Shown here: positions 7,986 through 16,678 of the stretch, piece after piece | How positions within the stretch are numbered: the first letter of the stretch is position 1 | Layout of the letters: every line of letters begins with the position of its first letter | Origin: Xanthomonas boreopolis | Lineage (GTDB): Bacteria; Pseudomonadota; Gammaproteobacteria; Xanthomonadales; Xanthomonadaceae | Assembly (NCBI GenBank): GCA_014654535.1 | Contig: BNBA01000013.1 | Span: 1 to 64,000 of the forward strand | Reading direction: 5' to 3' | Length of the DNA: 64,000 nt | The notes under the pieces: model-generated | What the model saw: the letters and a program-made list of their open reading frames with translations, nothing else | What the model was told of the DNA's origin: nothing | Database searches by the model: none | Program-made: the position numbers and the translations under genes

Positions 7986-10320
7986 CTTCGATCTCCTTGG
8001 CCGGATGCCGCGACACCAGCAGCGCCAGCACGAAATTGCCGACCACGCCCAGCGCGACGGTGGTGCCGATCGCGCGCAGCACGGGGATCGACGACCATCC
8101 GAGCAGCGCGAACACCACCAGCGTCATCACGCTGCACACGACCAGCCCGTGCAGCGTGCGCAGCTGGTCGGCGCGGCCGTCGCCGGCGTGCTCGAAGAAC
8201 AGGCCGTAGTCCAGCCCGAGCCCGGCGCCGAGGATCAGCCCGATCAGGTGGAACAGGTTCAGCTCCACCCCGGCGGTGCGCAACACCGCCAGCGTGAGCA
8301 GCGTGGTCAGCGCCATCGGCAGCAGCACCCGCGCCACCCGGCGCGGCGAGCGCAGCGCGATCCACACCGTCGCCACCAGCAACAGCGCGGCGACGCCGAG
8401 CGCGAGCAGCAACCGCACGCGGTAGGCGGCCACCAGCGATTCGGAGGCCTGCTTCAGGTCGATGAGTTCGGCGCCATGCCGCGCGGCCAGCGCCGCCAGC
8501 CCCGCCGGATCGGACAGCGTGCCCAGCGACACCAGCGCGGTGGCGTGGTCGCCCGAGCGCAGCAGCAGGCCGTCGATCACGCTCGCCAACGGCGTCCGCG
8601 CGAAGTCCTGCGCGCGCAGCGGCGGCGCGGTACGGGCGCGCTCGACGTCGGCCAGGAAATCCTCGAACGCATCGGCGCGGAAGGGCGAGTCGGCCACCGC
8701 CTGCGCGAGCGCCGCGCGCAGCATGTCCGGCGCCGGCAACGCCGCCTGGCGCGCCCGTTGCGTGGCCGCGCTCGGCAGGTAGCGCGCGGCCATGTCGTAG
8801 CCGCCGAGCCGGCCGGCGGCCACTTCCCGGTCCAGCCACGGCCGCAGGCGCTCGGAGGCGGCCAATGCGCGTTCGGCGTCCGCACCGCGCAGGGCCAGCA
8901 CGTAGCGCACGTCGGGCGCGCCCAGTTCGCCGCGCAGTCGTTCGTCGCGCAGCAGGTCGGCGCGATCGACCGGGGTCAGCCTGGACAGGTCGTTCTCCCA
9001 GAACGGCTGCGGCGCGCGCCATGCCAGCGCCACCGCGACGAGCGCCAGCGCCAGCAACGACCAGCGCGGGCGCGGCAGCCGTTCGATCCGCGTCCACAAC
9101 CGCGACAACCGCGCCGAATCGGCGAGGTCGCGGCGCGCCGGGTCGACCAGCGCCGGCAGCAGGAACCGCGTCGCCAGCGCGGCGGCGGCCAGCGCGGCGA
9201 TCGTGAACACCGCCAGCTGGCGCAGGCCGTCCACGCCGGAGAACAGGAAGGTCAGGTAGGCGATGCACGTGGACGCCACGCCGGTGCCCAGCGTCGGCCA
9301 CAACTGGCGCACGTTGCTCCACGCCGATTGCCCGGGGCGCTGGTGGCTGAGGAAATGCACCGGATAGTCCTGCACCACGCCGATCAACGTGAAGCCGAAC
9401 GCGATGGTGATGCCGTGCACGCCGTCGAACAGCGCCGCCACCGCGGCCAGCCCGGCCAGTCCCGCGCTGGCCAGCGGCAGGAAGCCGAGCAACGGCGCCT
9501 TCCAGCTGCGATAGGCGAGCAGCAGCAGCAGGATCATGCCGACCGTGTCGAGCGTGCCGATCGTGCCGGCCTCGCTGCTGGTGCGCTCGCTGATCTTCAC
9601 CGCGAACGCGCCCGGGCCGGTCATCTCCAGGCGGCTGCCGGTCCCGGCCGAGATCCCGGCGAACGCCTGCCGGATCGCCTGCACCGCCTCGGCCTGCCCG
9701 CTCGGATCGAACCCGGGCGCGCGCGTCTGCACCAGCAGCAAGGCCTGGCGGCCGGCGCGGTCGAACCACACCCCATCGACCTGCTGCGGCTGCCGTGCCG
9801 GCTGCAGCGCCTGCGCGACCTTGAGCGTCTGCAGGGTCGGGTCGCGCCCGAGCAACGGCTCGACCAAGTCGCCCGCCGGCGATGCCAGGTCCTGCACGCG
9901 CGCCTGCAAGGCCTCGCGCAATGCGGCGGCGGAGAAATCGCCCGGCTGCGGCGCCGGCGCCAGCAGGTAGCGATAGGCCAGCAGCGCCTCGGGGACCGCA
10001 TCCAGCCCGGGCGTTTCGCCGTTGGACACCCCGACGAACAGCGGCTGCGCCTGCAGCGCGGTACGCAGCGCACGCGATTGCCCGGCCAGTACGTCGGGCG
10101 AAGCGCCCGACAGCGCCAACAGCAACAGGCGCGAACCCGGGCCTTCGCCGAGCTCGTCGATCAACAGCTTCTGCGCCGGCGTACGCGCCTCGGGCATGAA
10201 CTTGCGCAGATCGCCCGACAGCGACAGCCGCGTACCGAGCCACCACCCGAGCACGCCAAGCAGCACAAGCCACAGCAACGCCAGCGAGGTGCGCTGCAAC
10301 GAAGTCAGGCCGGATCGCAT
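7972..10320 (-). CDS. MMPL/RND-family lipid exporter of the pigment cluster (782 aa)
   Basis: This inner-membrane transporter has one N-terminal helix, a periplasmic domain of about 200 residues, five or so helices, then a second helix-domain-helices repeat, the standard MMPL topology. Recognisable segments are the GLGLDYGLFFEH region of the second half and FTLIGVVQDYPVHFLS of the first half. It is expected to move aryl-polyene lipid out of the inner membrane, with the LolA-like protein carrying it onward. ATG 10320 starts MRSGLTSLQR. The start lies about 9 bp from the edge of a dispersed repeat block, so its native ribosome-binding site and coupling to the upstream LolA-like gene appear to have been replaced. 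Confidence 0.88.
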   Translation of the reverse strand: MRSGLTSLQRTSLALLWLVLLGVLGWWLGTRLSLSGDLRKFMPEARTPAQKLLIDELGEGPGSRLLLLALSGASPDVLAGQSRALRTALQAQPLFVGVSNGETPGLDAVPEALLAYRYLLAPAPQPGDFSAAALREALQARVQDLASPAGDLVEPLLGRDPTLQTLKVAQALQPARQPQQVDGVWFDRAGRQALLLVQTRAPGFDPSGQAEAVQAIRQAFAGISAGTGSRLEMTGPGAFAVKISERTSSEAGTIGTLDTVGMILLLLLAYRSWKAPLLGFLPLASAGLAGLAAVAALFDGVHGITIAFGFTLIGVVQDYPVHFLSHQRPGQSAWSNVRQLWPTLGTGVASTCIAYLTFLFSGVDGLRQLAVFTIAALAAAALATRFLLPALVDPARRDLADSARLSRLWTRIERLPRPRWSLLALALVAVALAWRAPQPFWENDLSRLTPVDRADLLRDERLRGELGAPDVRYVLALRGADAERALAASERLRPWLDREVAAGRLGGYDMAARYLPSAATQRARQAALPAPDMLRAALAQAVADSPFRADAFEDFLADVERARTAPPLRAQDFARTPLASVIDGLLLRSGDHATALVSLGTLSDPAGLAALAARHGAELIDLKQASESLVAAYRVRLLLALGVAALLLVATVWIALRSPRRVARVLLPMALTTLLTLAVLRTAGVELNLFHLIGLILGAGLGLDYGLFFEHAGDGRADQLRTLHGLVVCSVMTLVVFALLGWSSIPVLRAIGTTVALGVVGNFVLALLVSRHPAKEIEDARA

Positions 10321-10328
10321 GGTGCCAC

Positions 10329-10806
10329 CGCTGTTGCTCGTGATTTTGCCCCGGATCGGGCAACGCCTCCTCGCGCGGCGGCGCGCCAACCTCCGTGGCC
10401 TGCGAATGCCACTGAGGCGCGGGCCCCTCCGAAGCGGCGGAGGCGATGGGAAAAACCCGAAGGGCGATGTGCATGGGCTCGCCGGAAAAAGGCGAAGCAC
10501 CGCTTCGCCCCGGCGGGCGGGCATTCGCCGCGCGGCGAATGCCCCGGACTCGGCCGCGTAGCGGGCAAGTCGCGTCGAAAAATCCCGCCGGCTTCGCGGA
10601 CCCGCAGCAAAGCTGCGGGCGCACAGGCGGGGTGTGCTTTCTTTTGGTTACTTTTCTTTACGCGGCACATCCCTGTGCCGCGCCCTTCGGGCGGCTTCGC
10701 CGTGCGGCGCTGCTCCTGCAGCGCGCGTGCACAAGCAAAGAAAAGTGGCTCGCCAAAGGCGAAAGCTTTTGCCTTTCTCGCCAAAGGCCCCAACAGCAAC
10801 GTCCAT
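10329..10806 (+). repeat. Dispersed composite repeat, copy A (inside the pigment operon)
   Basis: This is one of three copies of a modular non-coding repeat (others near 26864-27366 and 60979-61375). It begins with a GCTGTTGCTCGTGATTTTGC remnant of the GTTGCT microsatellite at 10329-10350. The conserved core starts near 10421 (GGGCCCCTCCGAAGCGGCGG). It contains several hairpins: GGCGAAGCACCGCTTCGCC, CATTCGCCGCGCGGCGAATG and CCCGCAGCAAAGCTGCGGG. It also holds a CTTTTCTTT ... AAAGAAAAG inverted pair enclosing a module of about 70 bp. Open frames across it are shifted by indels between copies, so it is not coding. Confidence 0.85.
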
Positions 10807-11181
10807 GGATTCCCGCTTTCGCGGGAATGACGATAGAGGGATAGCGTTGGTCGGATACGGAACGGGAAAGACACTGGGTCCCCGCCTGCGCGGGGACGAC
10901 GGTAGAAAGATGACGTGGGTCGGGTAGAGGACGGAAAAGTCGCTGGATTCCCGCTTTCGCGGGAATGACGATAGAGAGATGGCGTTGGTCGGATACGGAA
11001 TGGGAAAGGCACTGGGTCCCCGCCCGCGCGGGGACGACGGTAGAAAGACAACGTGGGTCGGGTAGAGGACGGAAAAGTCGCTGGATTCCCGCTTTCGCGG
11101 GAATGACGATAGAGAGATGGCGTTGGTAGGATACGGAATGGGAAAGACACTGGGTCTCCGCCCGCGCGGGGATGACGGTGG
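10807..11181 (+). repeat. 138-bp tandem repeat, about 2.7 units
   Basis: The sequence GGATTCCCGCTTTCGCGGGA starts at 10807, 10945 and 11083, a period of exactly 138 bp. Each unit holds two palindromes: GGATTCCCGC/GCGGGAATGAC and GGTCCCCGC/GCGGGGACGACGG, separated by short GTTGGTCGGATACGG and GTGGGTCGGGTAGAGGACGG spacers. Units differ by a few substitutions. Translating the minus strand gives the familiar spurious 'HSRESGNP / PRAGGDP' peptides that are often misannotated as proteins. Confidence 0.9.
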
Positions 11182-11312
11182 CCATGAGGCTTCGTCCGTA
11201 TCCCCATCCGCCCCTTCGAGGCACCTCGCTCCACACCCTGTCCCAAAGGGAGAAGGGAAAAGGCACTGCGTCCCCGCCCGCACGCCAGCAAGGCTTCCAG
11301 TCCCGCCGCCAC
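11182..11312. repeat. Decayed CCGCCCCTTCG-type intergenic repeat
   Basis: The stretch contains CATCCGCCCCTTCGAGGCAC followed by CCCAAAGGGAGAAGGG. It is a degraded form of the intergenic repeat that also appears, inverted, at 16724-16770. No gene is visible. It ends directly at the LolA-like stop codon. Confidence 0.5.
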
Positions 11313-11945
11313 TCAGCCACCACTCCCGCACAACGCCCGCAATGCCCCCGCATCCAGCGACGGCGCTGCCGCCAGCGCAGCGCCGCCCAGCAAGGTGCGT
11401 TGCACCTCGCCGCGCGCCGGCGTGGTCTCGATGCAACGCAATTCGTCGCCGGCCCCGTGCAGCGCCACCTGGCGCACGCGCCTGGCGAGCGCGGCGTCCT
11501 GCGGTTGCAGCGTCAGCGTCCACCCGTGCGCGCCGCCCGTCGCCTGCACCCGGTACTGGCGCTGCAACGCATCCGCGTCGCCGGCCAGCAACGCGCTGAA
11601 GCTGGCCTGCAATCCCGCCAGCTCCGGCACCCGTGCCAGGTCGAAGCGCTGCGCCGGCTTGCCGTCGCGCTCGATCGTGGCCTGGCCGCCCCGGATCGTG
11701 GTGGTCTCGTGGTAGGGCGCGCGCACCTCGCGCACCAGCGTGTCGGCATCGGGCCGGCGGTACTCGCCGCTCACCCGCAGCGGCTGCTTGAGCAACGCCG
11801 AGCCGCGCAGTTCGACGAACGCGGTCGCGCTCGGCGCGGGCCGCGCGAGCGCATGCACGATCGCGCTCGCGTCGGCGCCGTCAGCCGCTGCGGCGGGCAG
11901 CGGTGCGGCGGCGCAGATCAGCATCGGCGTGAACAGGCGGCGCAT
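11313..11945 (-). CDS. LolA-like outer-membrane lipid carrier of the pigment cluster
   Basis: This 210-residue exported protein has a signal peptide (MRRLFTPMLICAAAPLPAAAA) and then a sequence consistent with a LolA-like beta-barrel carrier (LRGSALLKQPLRVSGEY, LVREVRAPYHETTTI). In aryl-polyene clusters a LolA homologue acts with the MMPL exporter to deliver lipid across the periplasm. ATG 11945 was chosen because it starts the signal peptide; an ATG four codons upstream is possible. The start lies 65 bp inside the 3' end of the acyltransferase gene, an unusually long overlap. Downstream, 992 bp of repeats separates it from its expected neighbour, the exporter. Confidence 0.82.
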   Translation of the reverse strand: MRRLFTPMLICAAAPLPAAAADGADASAIVHALARPAPSATAFVELRGSALLKQPLRVSGEYRRPDADTLVREVRAPYHETTTIRGGQATIERDGKPAQRFDLARVPELAGLQASFSALLAGDADALQRQYRVQATGGAHGWTLTLQPQDAALARRVRQVALHGAGDELRCIETTPARGEVQRTLLGGAALAAAPSLDAGALRALCGSGG

Positions 11946-12852
11946 CGGTCGAACCATCGTCTTGCCAATAGTCGTAGAAGTTGAACCAATTGAACGGCGC
12001 ATCGAGCGCGCGCGCCTGCAGCACGCCCGCATAGCGGCGCATCACTTCGGCCAGGCGCTCGGCGCGGCGCTCGCGCGGCAGCGACAGGGCGTCGCAGAAC
12101 GGCTCGAACGAGAGCTCGTAGCGATTGCCGCCGCGGTACACGCCGAACGCCAGCATCACCGGCACGCCGAGCGTGGCGGCGATCAGCCAGGGCGTGGTCG
12201 GCAGCGGCGCGGCCTTGCCGAGGAACGGCAGCCACAGCGCCGGCTCGCCGGGCTGGGCGCGATCGGCCAGCATCGCCACCAGCGCGCCCTCGTCGACCGC
12301 CTGCTTGATCGCCAGCGCCACGCTGGCGCCGTCCTGCCCGGCGTCGATGATGCCGGCGGCCAGCGCGGGATCGAGCGCGTCCAGGGCCTGGCTGATCGCG
12401 GGGTTGTGCTTGCGATCGAGCACGACGCGCAAGGCGATGTCGCCGCGCAGGCGCTTGAGCACGCGCAACGCGTCGAAGCTGCCCAGGTGCGAGCCGACCA
12501 GCAGCACGCCGCGGCCGCGCGCAAGCGCGTCCAGCAGCGTCTCGGCGCCGCGCACGTCGATGTCGAACAGGTCGGTTCGCCCGCCGAGCAGGAACACGCG
12601 GTCCAGGATCGTCGAGGCGAAGGTGTGGATGTGGCGCGCCACGTCGGCCAGCGTCGCAGGCCGTCCCAGCGCGCGCGCCAGGTAGGCGCGCGAGGCGGCA
12701 CGCTCCGGCCCCCGCACCAGCAGGAAGTAGGCGGTGATCGGATACAGCAGCAGGCGCGTGGCGCGCCGTCCGCAGCGCCGCGCGATCGCGACGATCAGGC
12801 CGATCGCGAAACGGCCGCCGCCTTCCGGGCGCTGCTTCCAGTCGCCGCTCAT
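11881..12852 (-). CDS. LpxL/HtrB-like acyltransferase of the pigment cluster
   Basis: This 323-residue lysophospholipid-type acyltransferase has the catalytic H-x4-D motif at His122-Asp127 (SHLGSFD) after VLLVGS, and an N-terminal membrane helix (LLLYPITAYFLLVRG). It resembles lipid A secondary acyltransferases. In aryl-polyene clusters it is thought to transfer the polyene chain or a fatty acid onto a glycerolipid; that specific role is inferred. ATG 12852 overlaps the dehydratase stop by 4 bp. The last ~20 codons overlap the LolA-like start region. Confidence 0.85.
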   Translation of the reverse strand: MSGDWKQRPEGGGRFAIGLIVAIARRCGRRATRLLLYPITAYFLLVRGPERAASRAYLARALGRPATLADVARHIHTFASTILDRVFLLGGRTDLFDIDVRGAETLLDALARGRGVLLVGSHLGSFDALRVLKRLRGDIALRVVLDRKHNPAISQALDALDPALAAGIIDAGQDGASVALAIKQAVDEGALVAMLADRAQPGEPALWLPFLGKAAPLPTTPWLIAATLGVPVMLAFGVYRGGNRYELSFEPFCDALSLPRERRAERLAEVMRRYAGVLQARALDAPFNWFNFYDYWQDDGSTDAPPVHADADLRRRTAARRSG

Positions 12853-13139
12853 GCCTGTGCCTGCACGCGCACGCTGCCGCTGGCGAGCACGCGCTCGCCG
12901 TGGCGCACCGCGAATCGCCACTGCGGCGCCTCGCCCTGCAGCTCGATCGTGGCTTCCTGCTCCGGCAGCAGCGGCTGCACGAACTTCACCTGCGCCAGTT
13001 GCAGCGCCGCCGGCGCATGGCCGAGCCGGTCGGCGACCAGCGCCACCACTTCGTCGAGGATCACCACGCCGGGCACGACCGGATTGCCAGGGAAATGCCC
13101 GGGCAGGCAGGGATGGTCGGAAGGCACGCGGAATCGCAT
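12849..13139 (-). CDS. Short hot-dog dehydratase (ApeI/FabZ-like, 96 aa)
   Basis: The sequence HPCLPGHFPGNPVVPGV near residues 9-25 is the FabZ/FabA active-site signature (H-x8-PG). The 96-residue length matches the compact second dehydratase of aryl-polyene clusters. It should cooperate with the 146-residue dehydratase at 7545-7985. Its stop overlaps the acyltransferase start (ATGA), and it starts 9 bp after the membrane-protein gene. Confidence 0.85.
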   Translation of the reverse strand: MRFRVPSDHPCLPGHFPGNPVVPGVVILDEVVALVADRLGHAPAALQLAQVKFVQPLLPEQEATIELQGEAPQWRFAVRHGERVLASGSVRVQAQA

Positions 13140-13148
13140 CGCGGCCGC

Positions 13149-13886
13149 TCAGCGCAACAGCTCGCGCCAGAACGCCGGGCCCAACTGCACCAGCTGGCGC
13201 ACGAACTGGACCGGCGTGCGGTACGGATGTTCCTCGAAGCGGCGCTGGCGCACCGCGTATTCCACCGCGGCGAAGCCGCCGATCAGGCCCCAGCACGCCA
13301 GGTTGGCGAACCACGACCACTGCGCATGGGTGATGGCCCAGCGCGACCGCACGCCCAGGGACCACAGCACGCCGTCGGGCGCGGCGATCAGCGCCAGCGC
13401 CAGGTTGATCGCCGCCAGCGTCGCCAGCAGCAGCGCCCAGGCCGCGGTCAGCCGGCGCGTGTAGCGCTCGGTCGCCTCCGGCATCGGCATGCGCGCCTGC
13501 TCGTGCAGCGCCCGCACGATCCGCGTGATCAACGGCACCTGCCCGCGCCGCAGCGTGCGCGCGAAGCCCCAGGCCACCACCAGGGTGAACAGCACCGGCG
13601 GCGCCAGCAGCGTCATCCAGGCGAAGCGCGAGCCGGCCAGGGCGTACAGGCCGGCCAGCGCCGCCGCCAGCGCGCCCAGCGCCCACAGCCGGCGGTGCAG
13701 CAGCGGCCCCAGCAGCATCAGCAGGACCAGGCTGGCCAGCGCCAGCGCCGACCAGCGGCCGTCGTCGCGCAGGCTGGCCAGGTGCGACAGCACCGGATAG
13801 GCCAGCAGCAGCAGCATCCGCAGGCCCAGCGCCAGGCCGGTGTCCTCCGGATGCGGCGCTTCAGCGGGTGCGATGCGACTCGACAT
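13149..13886 (-). CDS. COG4648-type polytopic membrane protein of the pigment cluster
   Basis: This 245-residue protein has about six hydrophobic helices in two groups: three or four in the first 110 residues, then a soluble loop with a LHEQARMPMPEATERYTRRL segment, then two more. The C-terminus reads RRFEEHPYRTPVQFVRQL. Proteins like this (COG4648) are regularly encoded between the ACP and dehydratase genes of aryl-polyene clusters; their biochemical role is not established. The start at ATG 13886 overlaps the ACP gene by 26 bp. Confidence 0.75.
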   Translation of the reverse strand: MSSRIAPAEAPHPEDTGLALGLRMLLLLAYPVLSHLASLRDDGRWSALALASLVLLMLLGPLLHRRLWALGALAAALAGLYALAGSRFAWMTLLAPPVLFTLVVAWGFARTLRRGQVPLITRIVRALHEQARMPMPEATERYTRRLTAAWALLLATLAAINLALALIAAPDGVLWSLGVRSRWAITHAQWSWFANLACWGLIGGFAAVEYAVRQRRFEEHPYRTPVQFVRQLVQLGPAFWRELLR

Positions 13887-14130
13887 ACGCCGACAGCGTC
13901 CTCAACGAGGCGAACACGCGCCGGTTGCCCTCGCTGTCCGAACGCAGCTGGACGCCGTACTGCTTGCCGATCGCCAGGGCCAGTTCCAGCGCATCGATCG
14001 AGTCCAGGCCGAGGCCGGTGTTGAACAGCGGTGCTTCGGGATCGATCGAGGCAGGCTCCACGCCTTCCAGGTTCAGGCTTTCCACGAGGAGCTCGGCGAG
14101 CGCGCGTTCGGCGTCGTTCTGTTGCGACAT
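13861..14130 (-). CDS. xanC: Acyl carrier protein for xanthomonadin synthesis
   Basis: This 89-residue ACP has the phosphopantetheine attachment site GLDSIDALEL, with Ser44 as the modified residue. The acidic helix-rich sequence and position in the cluster match XanC, which accepts 3-hydroxybenzoate from the XanA2 ligase and carries the growing polyene. ATG 14130 (MSQQNDAERA) is preferred to an upstream in-frame ATG at 14160. It is the first gene of the minus-strand operon and is divergent from xanB2, so the 14131-14275 gap should hold both promoters. Activation needs a PPTase; one is encoded at 61478-62074. Confidence 0.88.
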   Translation of the reverse strand: MSQQNDAERALAELLVESLNLEGVEPASIDPEAPLFNTGLGLDSIDALELALAIGKQYGVQLRSDSEGNRRVFASLRTLSAYVESHRTR

Positions 14131-14275
14131 TAGGTACTTCCGTAGGGGCAAAGGGCGCAACGATCCGGGATTGCGCGCCCTCAGGCAAGCCGGCCCCCCG
14201 ACCGTGCCGGGCTATCATGCCCGCTTCGCAATCACTCCGCAGTGAACACATGATGTCCAGCCGCCGTTTTTCCGG

Positions 14276-15277
14276 GTGGCGTTCGTGAACGGTTCCAACG
14301 CTCACGCGCTGTCCGTGGACTACGCCGATCCCGCCGAACTGCCCGCCCTGCTTGCCGATCCTCGCGTCCTGGCGGTGTTCGGCTTCCGCGCCGGTGCCGC
14401 GGCGCCCCCCAGCGACGATCCCCGCTACCTGCAGGTCGGCCTGCGGCTTCACGGCCGTGAACGGCTGGAGGTCTGGCGCAGCCCGGGCCCGGTCCGCCGG
14501 GGCCGCGACGGCGACCTGGCCTGGGCCGAGGGCGAAGCGCTGGCGTTCGGCGCGCTGCAGGTCGACGAGGCCGCCCACGGCGGCATCGCCGGCGCCGCCG
14601 AGTACGCCTACCGGCGCCTGGGCGAGCACCTGAACGGCCATCCCAAGCCGCACCTGCTGCGGATCTGGAACTACCTGGACGCCATCGTCGAAGGCGAGGG
14701 GGACGACGAGCGCTACCGGCATTTCTGCGTCGGCCGCGCCCGCGGCATCGGCGCGATCGATACCGGCCGGCTGCCGGCGGCGACCGCGATCGGCCGCACC
14801 GACGGGGTGCGCACGCTGCAGGTGTACTGGCTGTCCGCGCGCGAGCCGGGCACGCCGCTGGAGAACCCGCGCCAGGTCAGCGCCTACCACTACCCGCGCC
14901 AGTACGGACCGCAATCGCCGAGCTTCGCCCGCGCGATGCTGCCGCCGGCCGGCGCGGCGATGCCGCTGCTGCTGTCCGGCACCGCCAGCGTGGTCGGGCA
15001 CGAGACGCGCCATGGCGGCCAGTTGCTGGCGCAATTCGGCGAGATCTTCGCCAACTTCGATGCGCTGATCGGCACCGCGCGGACGCGCTCGCCGGCGCTG
15101 CCGGAAGCGATCGGCCCCGGCGCCCGGCTCAAGGTCTACGTGACCCGCGCGGAGGACCTGCCGGCGATCGAGCGCGCGCTCGAGGAACGCCTCGGCGATG
15201 CGGTGCCGCGGATCCTGCTGAACGCCGTGGTCTGCCGCCGCGACCTGATGGTCGAGATCGACGGCGTGCATGGGTGA
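14276..15277 (+). CDS. xanB2: XanB2-type chorismatase (3-/4-hydroxybenzoate synthase)
   Basis: This protein is 333 residues from GTG 14276, or 330 from a second GTG at 14285; the start is uncertain. It is similar in length and features to XanB2 of Xanthomonas and to the FkbO/Hyg5 chorismatases: HPKPHLLRIWNYLDAI, RYRHFCVGRARGI, QVSAYHYPRQYGPQSPSFAR and GTASVVGHETRHGG. XanB2 converts chorismate to 3-HBA (starter unit for xanthomonadin) and 4-HBA (linked to coenzyme Q8). It is divergent from xanC and convergent with xanA2, with only 27 bp between stops. Confidence 0.9.
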   Translation: MAFVNGSNAHALSVDYADPAELPALLADPRVLAVFGFRAGAAAPPSDDPRYLQVGLRLHGRERLEVWRSPGPVRRGRDGDLAWAEGEALAFGALQVDEAAHGGIAGAAEYAYRRLGEHLNGHPKPHLLRIWNYLDAIVEGEGDDERYRHFCVGRARGIGAIDTGRLPAATAIGRTDGVRTLQVYWLSAREPGTPLENPRQVSAYHYPRQYGPQSPSFARAMLPPAGAAMPLLLSGTASVVGHETRHGGQLLAQFGEIFANFDALIGTARTRSPALPEAIGPGARLKVYVTRAEDLPAIERALEERLGDAVPRILLNAVVCRRDLMVEIDGVHG

Positions 15278-15304
15278 ACCGGGATCGGGACCCGGATAGA
15301 ACGT

Positions 15305-16678
15305 TCAGGGAGAGGACGCTTTTCCGGGCCCCGGCTCCAACAGCGCAAGCACCCGGTCCCGCGGCACCTTGCCGGTCTCGTTGCGCGGCAGGCGCTCGAC
15401 GAAGCGCAGCCGGCGCGGCAGGAACACCGGGTCCATCGCCTGCCGCAGCGCGGCCAGCAGGCCGGCCTCGTCCAGCGCCGGCGCCACCACGACCGCGGCG
15501 ATGCGGCGCACGCCGATCTCGTCCGGCGTTTCCAGCTGCACCATCACCCCGTCCTGCACCCCGGGCACCGCCAGCAGGCGGCGGGTGAGATCGCCCAGCG
15601 AGGCGCGCTTGCCGGCGATGTCGAGCAGGTCGGCCTGCCGGCCCTTGACCTCGAAACGCCCGTCGGCGTGGATCTCCATCAAGTCCGCCAGCGCCACCGG
15701 CTGCGGCAGCTGCGGCGCATGCACCAGCGTGCCGTCCGGCTGCGGCGTCAGGCGCACGCCCGGCAGCGGGGTCCATGCGGTCTCCAGCGCGGTCCGGCGG
15801 CGCGCGAAGACGCAGGTCTCGGTCGAACCGAACACCTCGCACATCGGCCCGCCGAACCGTTCTTCGGCCTGCCGCGCCAGGTCCTGCGGCAGCGGCGCGG
15901 TGGCCGAGACCATCCCGTCCACCGGCGGCATCGCGACCTGCGCGGCCACCAGCGTGCGCAGGTGCACCGGCGTGGTGACCAGCAGCCGCGGGCGCGGCAG
16001 CGCCGCAAGGGCGTTCGCCACGTCCTGCGGGAACAGCGGGCGCCCGTTGGCGACGGCGAGGCCGCCCAGCAGCGGCAGGATCACCGACATCTCCATCCCG
16101 TACATGTGCTGCGGCGGCACGGTCGCCAGCACCGCCGGCGGCGTGCCGGCCCACAGATGGCGCAGCGCCTGCAAATTCTGGCCGCAGCCGTCGCGGAACT
16201 GCGCCCAGGTCTTGGGATACGGCTTGGGCTGGCCGGTGCTGCCGGAGGTGAAGCCGATCACCGCCACCGCACCGGCCGGCACCCGGGGGGGCTCGCCCGC
16301 GGCCTGCGGCAACGCGTCCGGCAGGCGGTGGTAGCGCGCCGGCCCGACCTCCAGCACCTCGTCGCCGAGCGCATAGGCGCCGGCGTGGCGCTGCATCACG
16401 TCCTCCACCACCGCCGAGGCGCGCGACGGCGGCAGCAGCGTGGTCTGCCCGCGCAGCGCCACCGCGCACAGCGCGACCAGGAAGCGATAGCGGTCCTCGC
16501 ACAGGTTGACCGCGTGGCTGCCGGCCGGCAGCCAGGCCGCCACGCCGCGCACATGCGCATGGAACTGCGCCAGGTCGATCGCGGTGGCGCCGTCGTAGAC
16601 CAGGATCCGGCCGGGATCGCCGCTGCCCAGGGTCAGCGTCGGTGCGGAAGGGCTGGCGCTTTCGAGAACTGCGGACAT
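15305..16678 (-). CDS. xanA2: 3-hydroxybenzoate:ACP ligase (acyl-AMP ligase family)
   Basis: This is an ANL-family adenylating enzyme of 457 residues. The P-loop FTSGSTGQPK is at 143-152, a conserved GSTET motif lies near 285, and the C-terminal catalytic Lys sits in RNETGK near residue 443. It matches XanA2, which activates 3-HBA with ATP and loads it on XanC. The start at ATG 16678 (MSAVLESASPSAP) was chosen over much longer upstream frames that run into intergenic repeats. It is transcribed toward xanB2. Confidence 0.85.
   Translation of the reverse strand: MSAVLESASPSAPTLTLGSGDPGRILVYDGATAIDLAQFHAHVRGVAAWLPAGSHAVNLCEDRYRFLVALCAVALRGQTTLLPPSRASAVVEDVMQRHAGAYALGDEVLEVGPARYHRLPDALPQAAGEPPRVPAGAVAVIGFTSGSTGQPKPYPKTWAQFRDGCGQNLQALRHLWAGTPPAVLATVPPQHMYGMEMSVILPLLGGLAVANGRPLFPQDVANALAALPRPRLLVTTPVHLRTLVAAQVAMPPVDGMVSATAPLPQDLARQAEERFGGPMCEVFGSTETCVFARRRTALETAWTPLPGVRLTPQPDGTLVHAPQLPQPVALADLMEIHADGRFEVKGRQADLLDIAGKRASLGDLTRRLLAVPGVQDGVMVQLETPDEIGVRRIAAVVVAPALDEAGLLAALRQAMDPVFLPRRLRFVERLPRNETGKVPRDRVLALLEPGPGKASSP

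Noticed and set aside
6610-10830. A 1406-residue plus frame opposite the reductase, dehydratase and exporter genes
   Set aside because: Composition is Arg/Gln/His-rich with no domain; it is antisense to genes with clear catalytic motifs.
10305-11523. Long minus frames rich in HSRESGNP / PRAGGDP peptides
   Set aside because: They are translations of the palindromic tandem repeat; three overlapping frames are open at once and none has family similarity.
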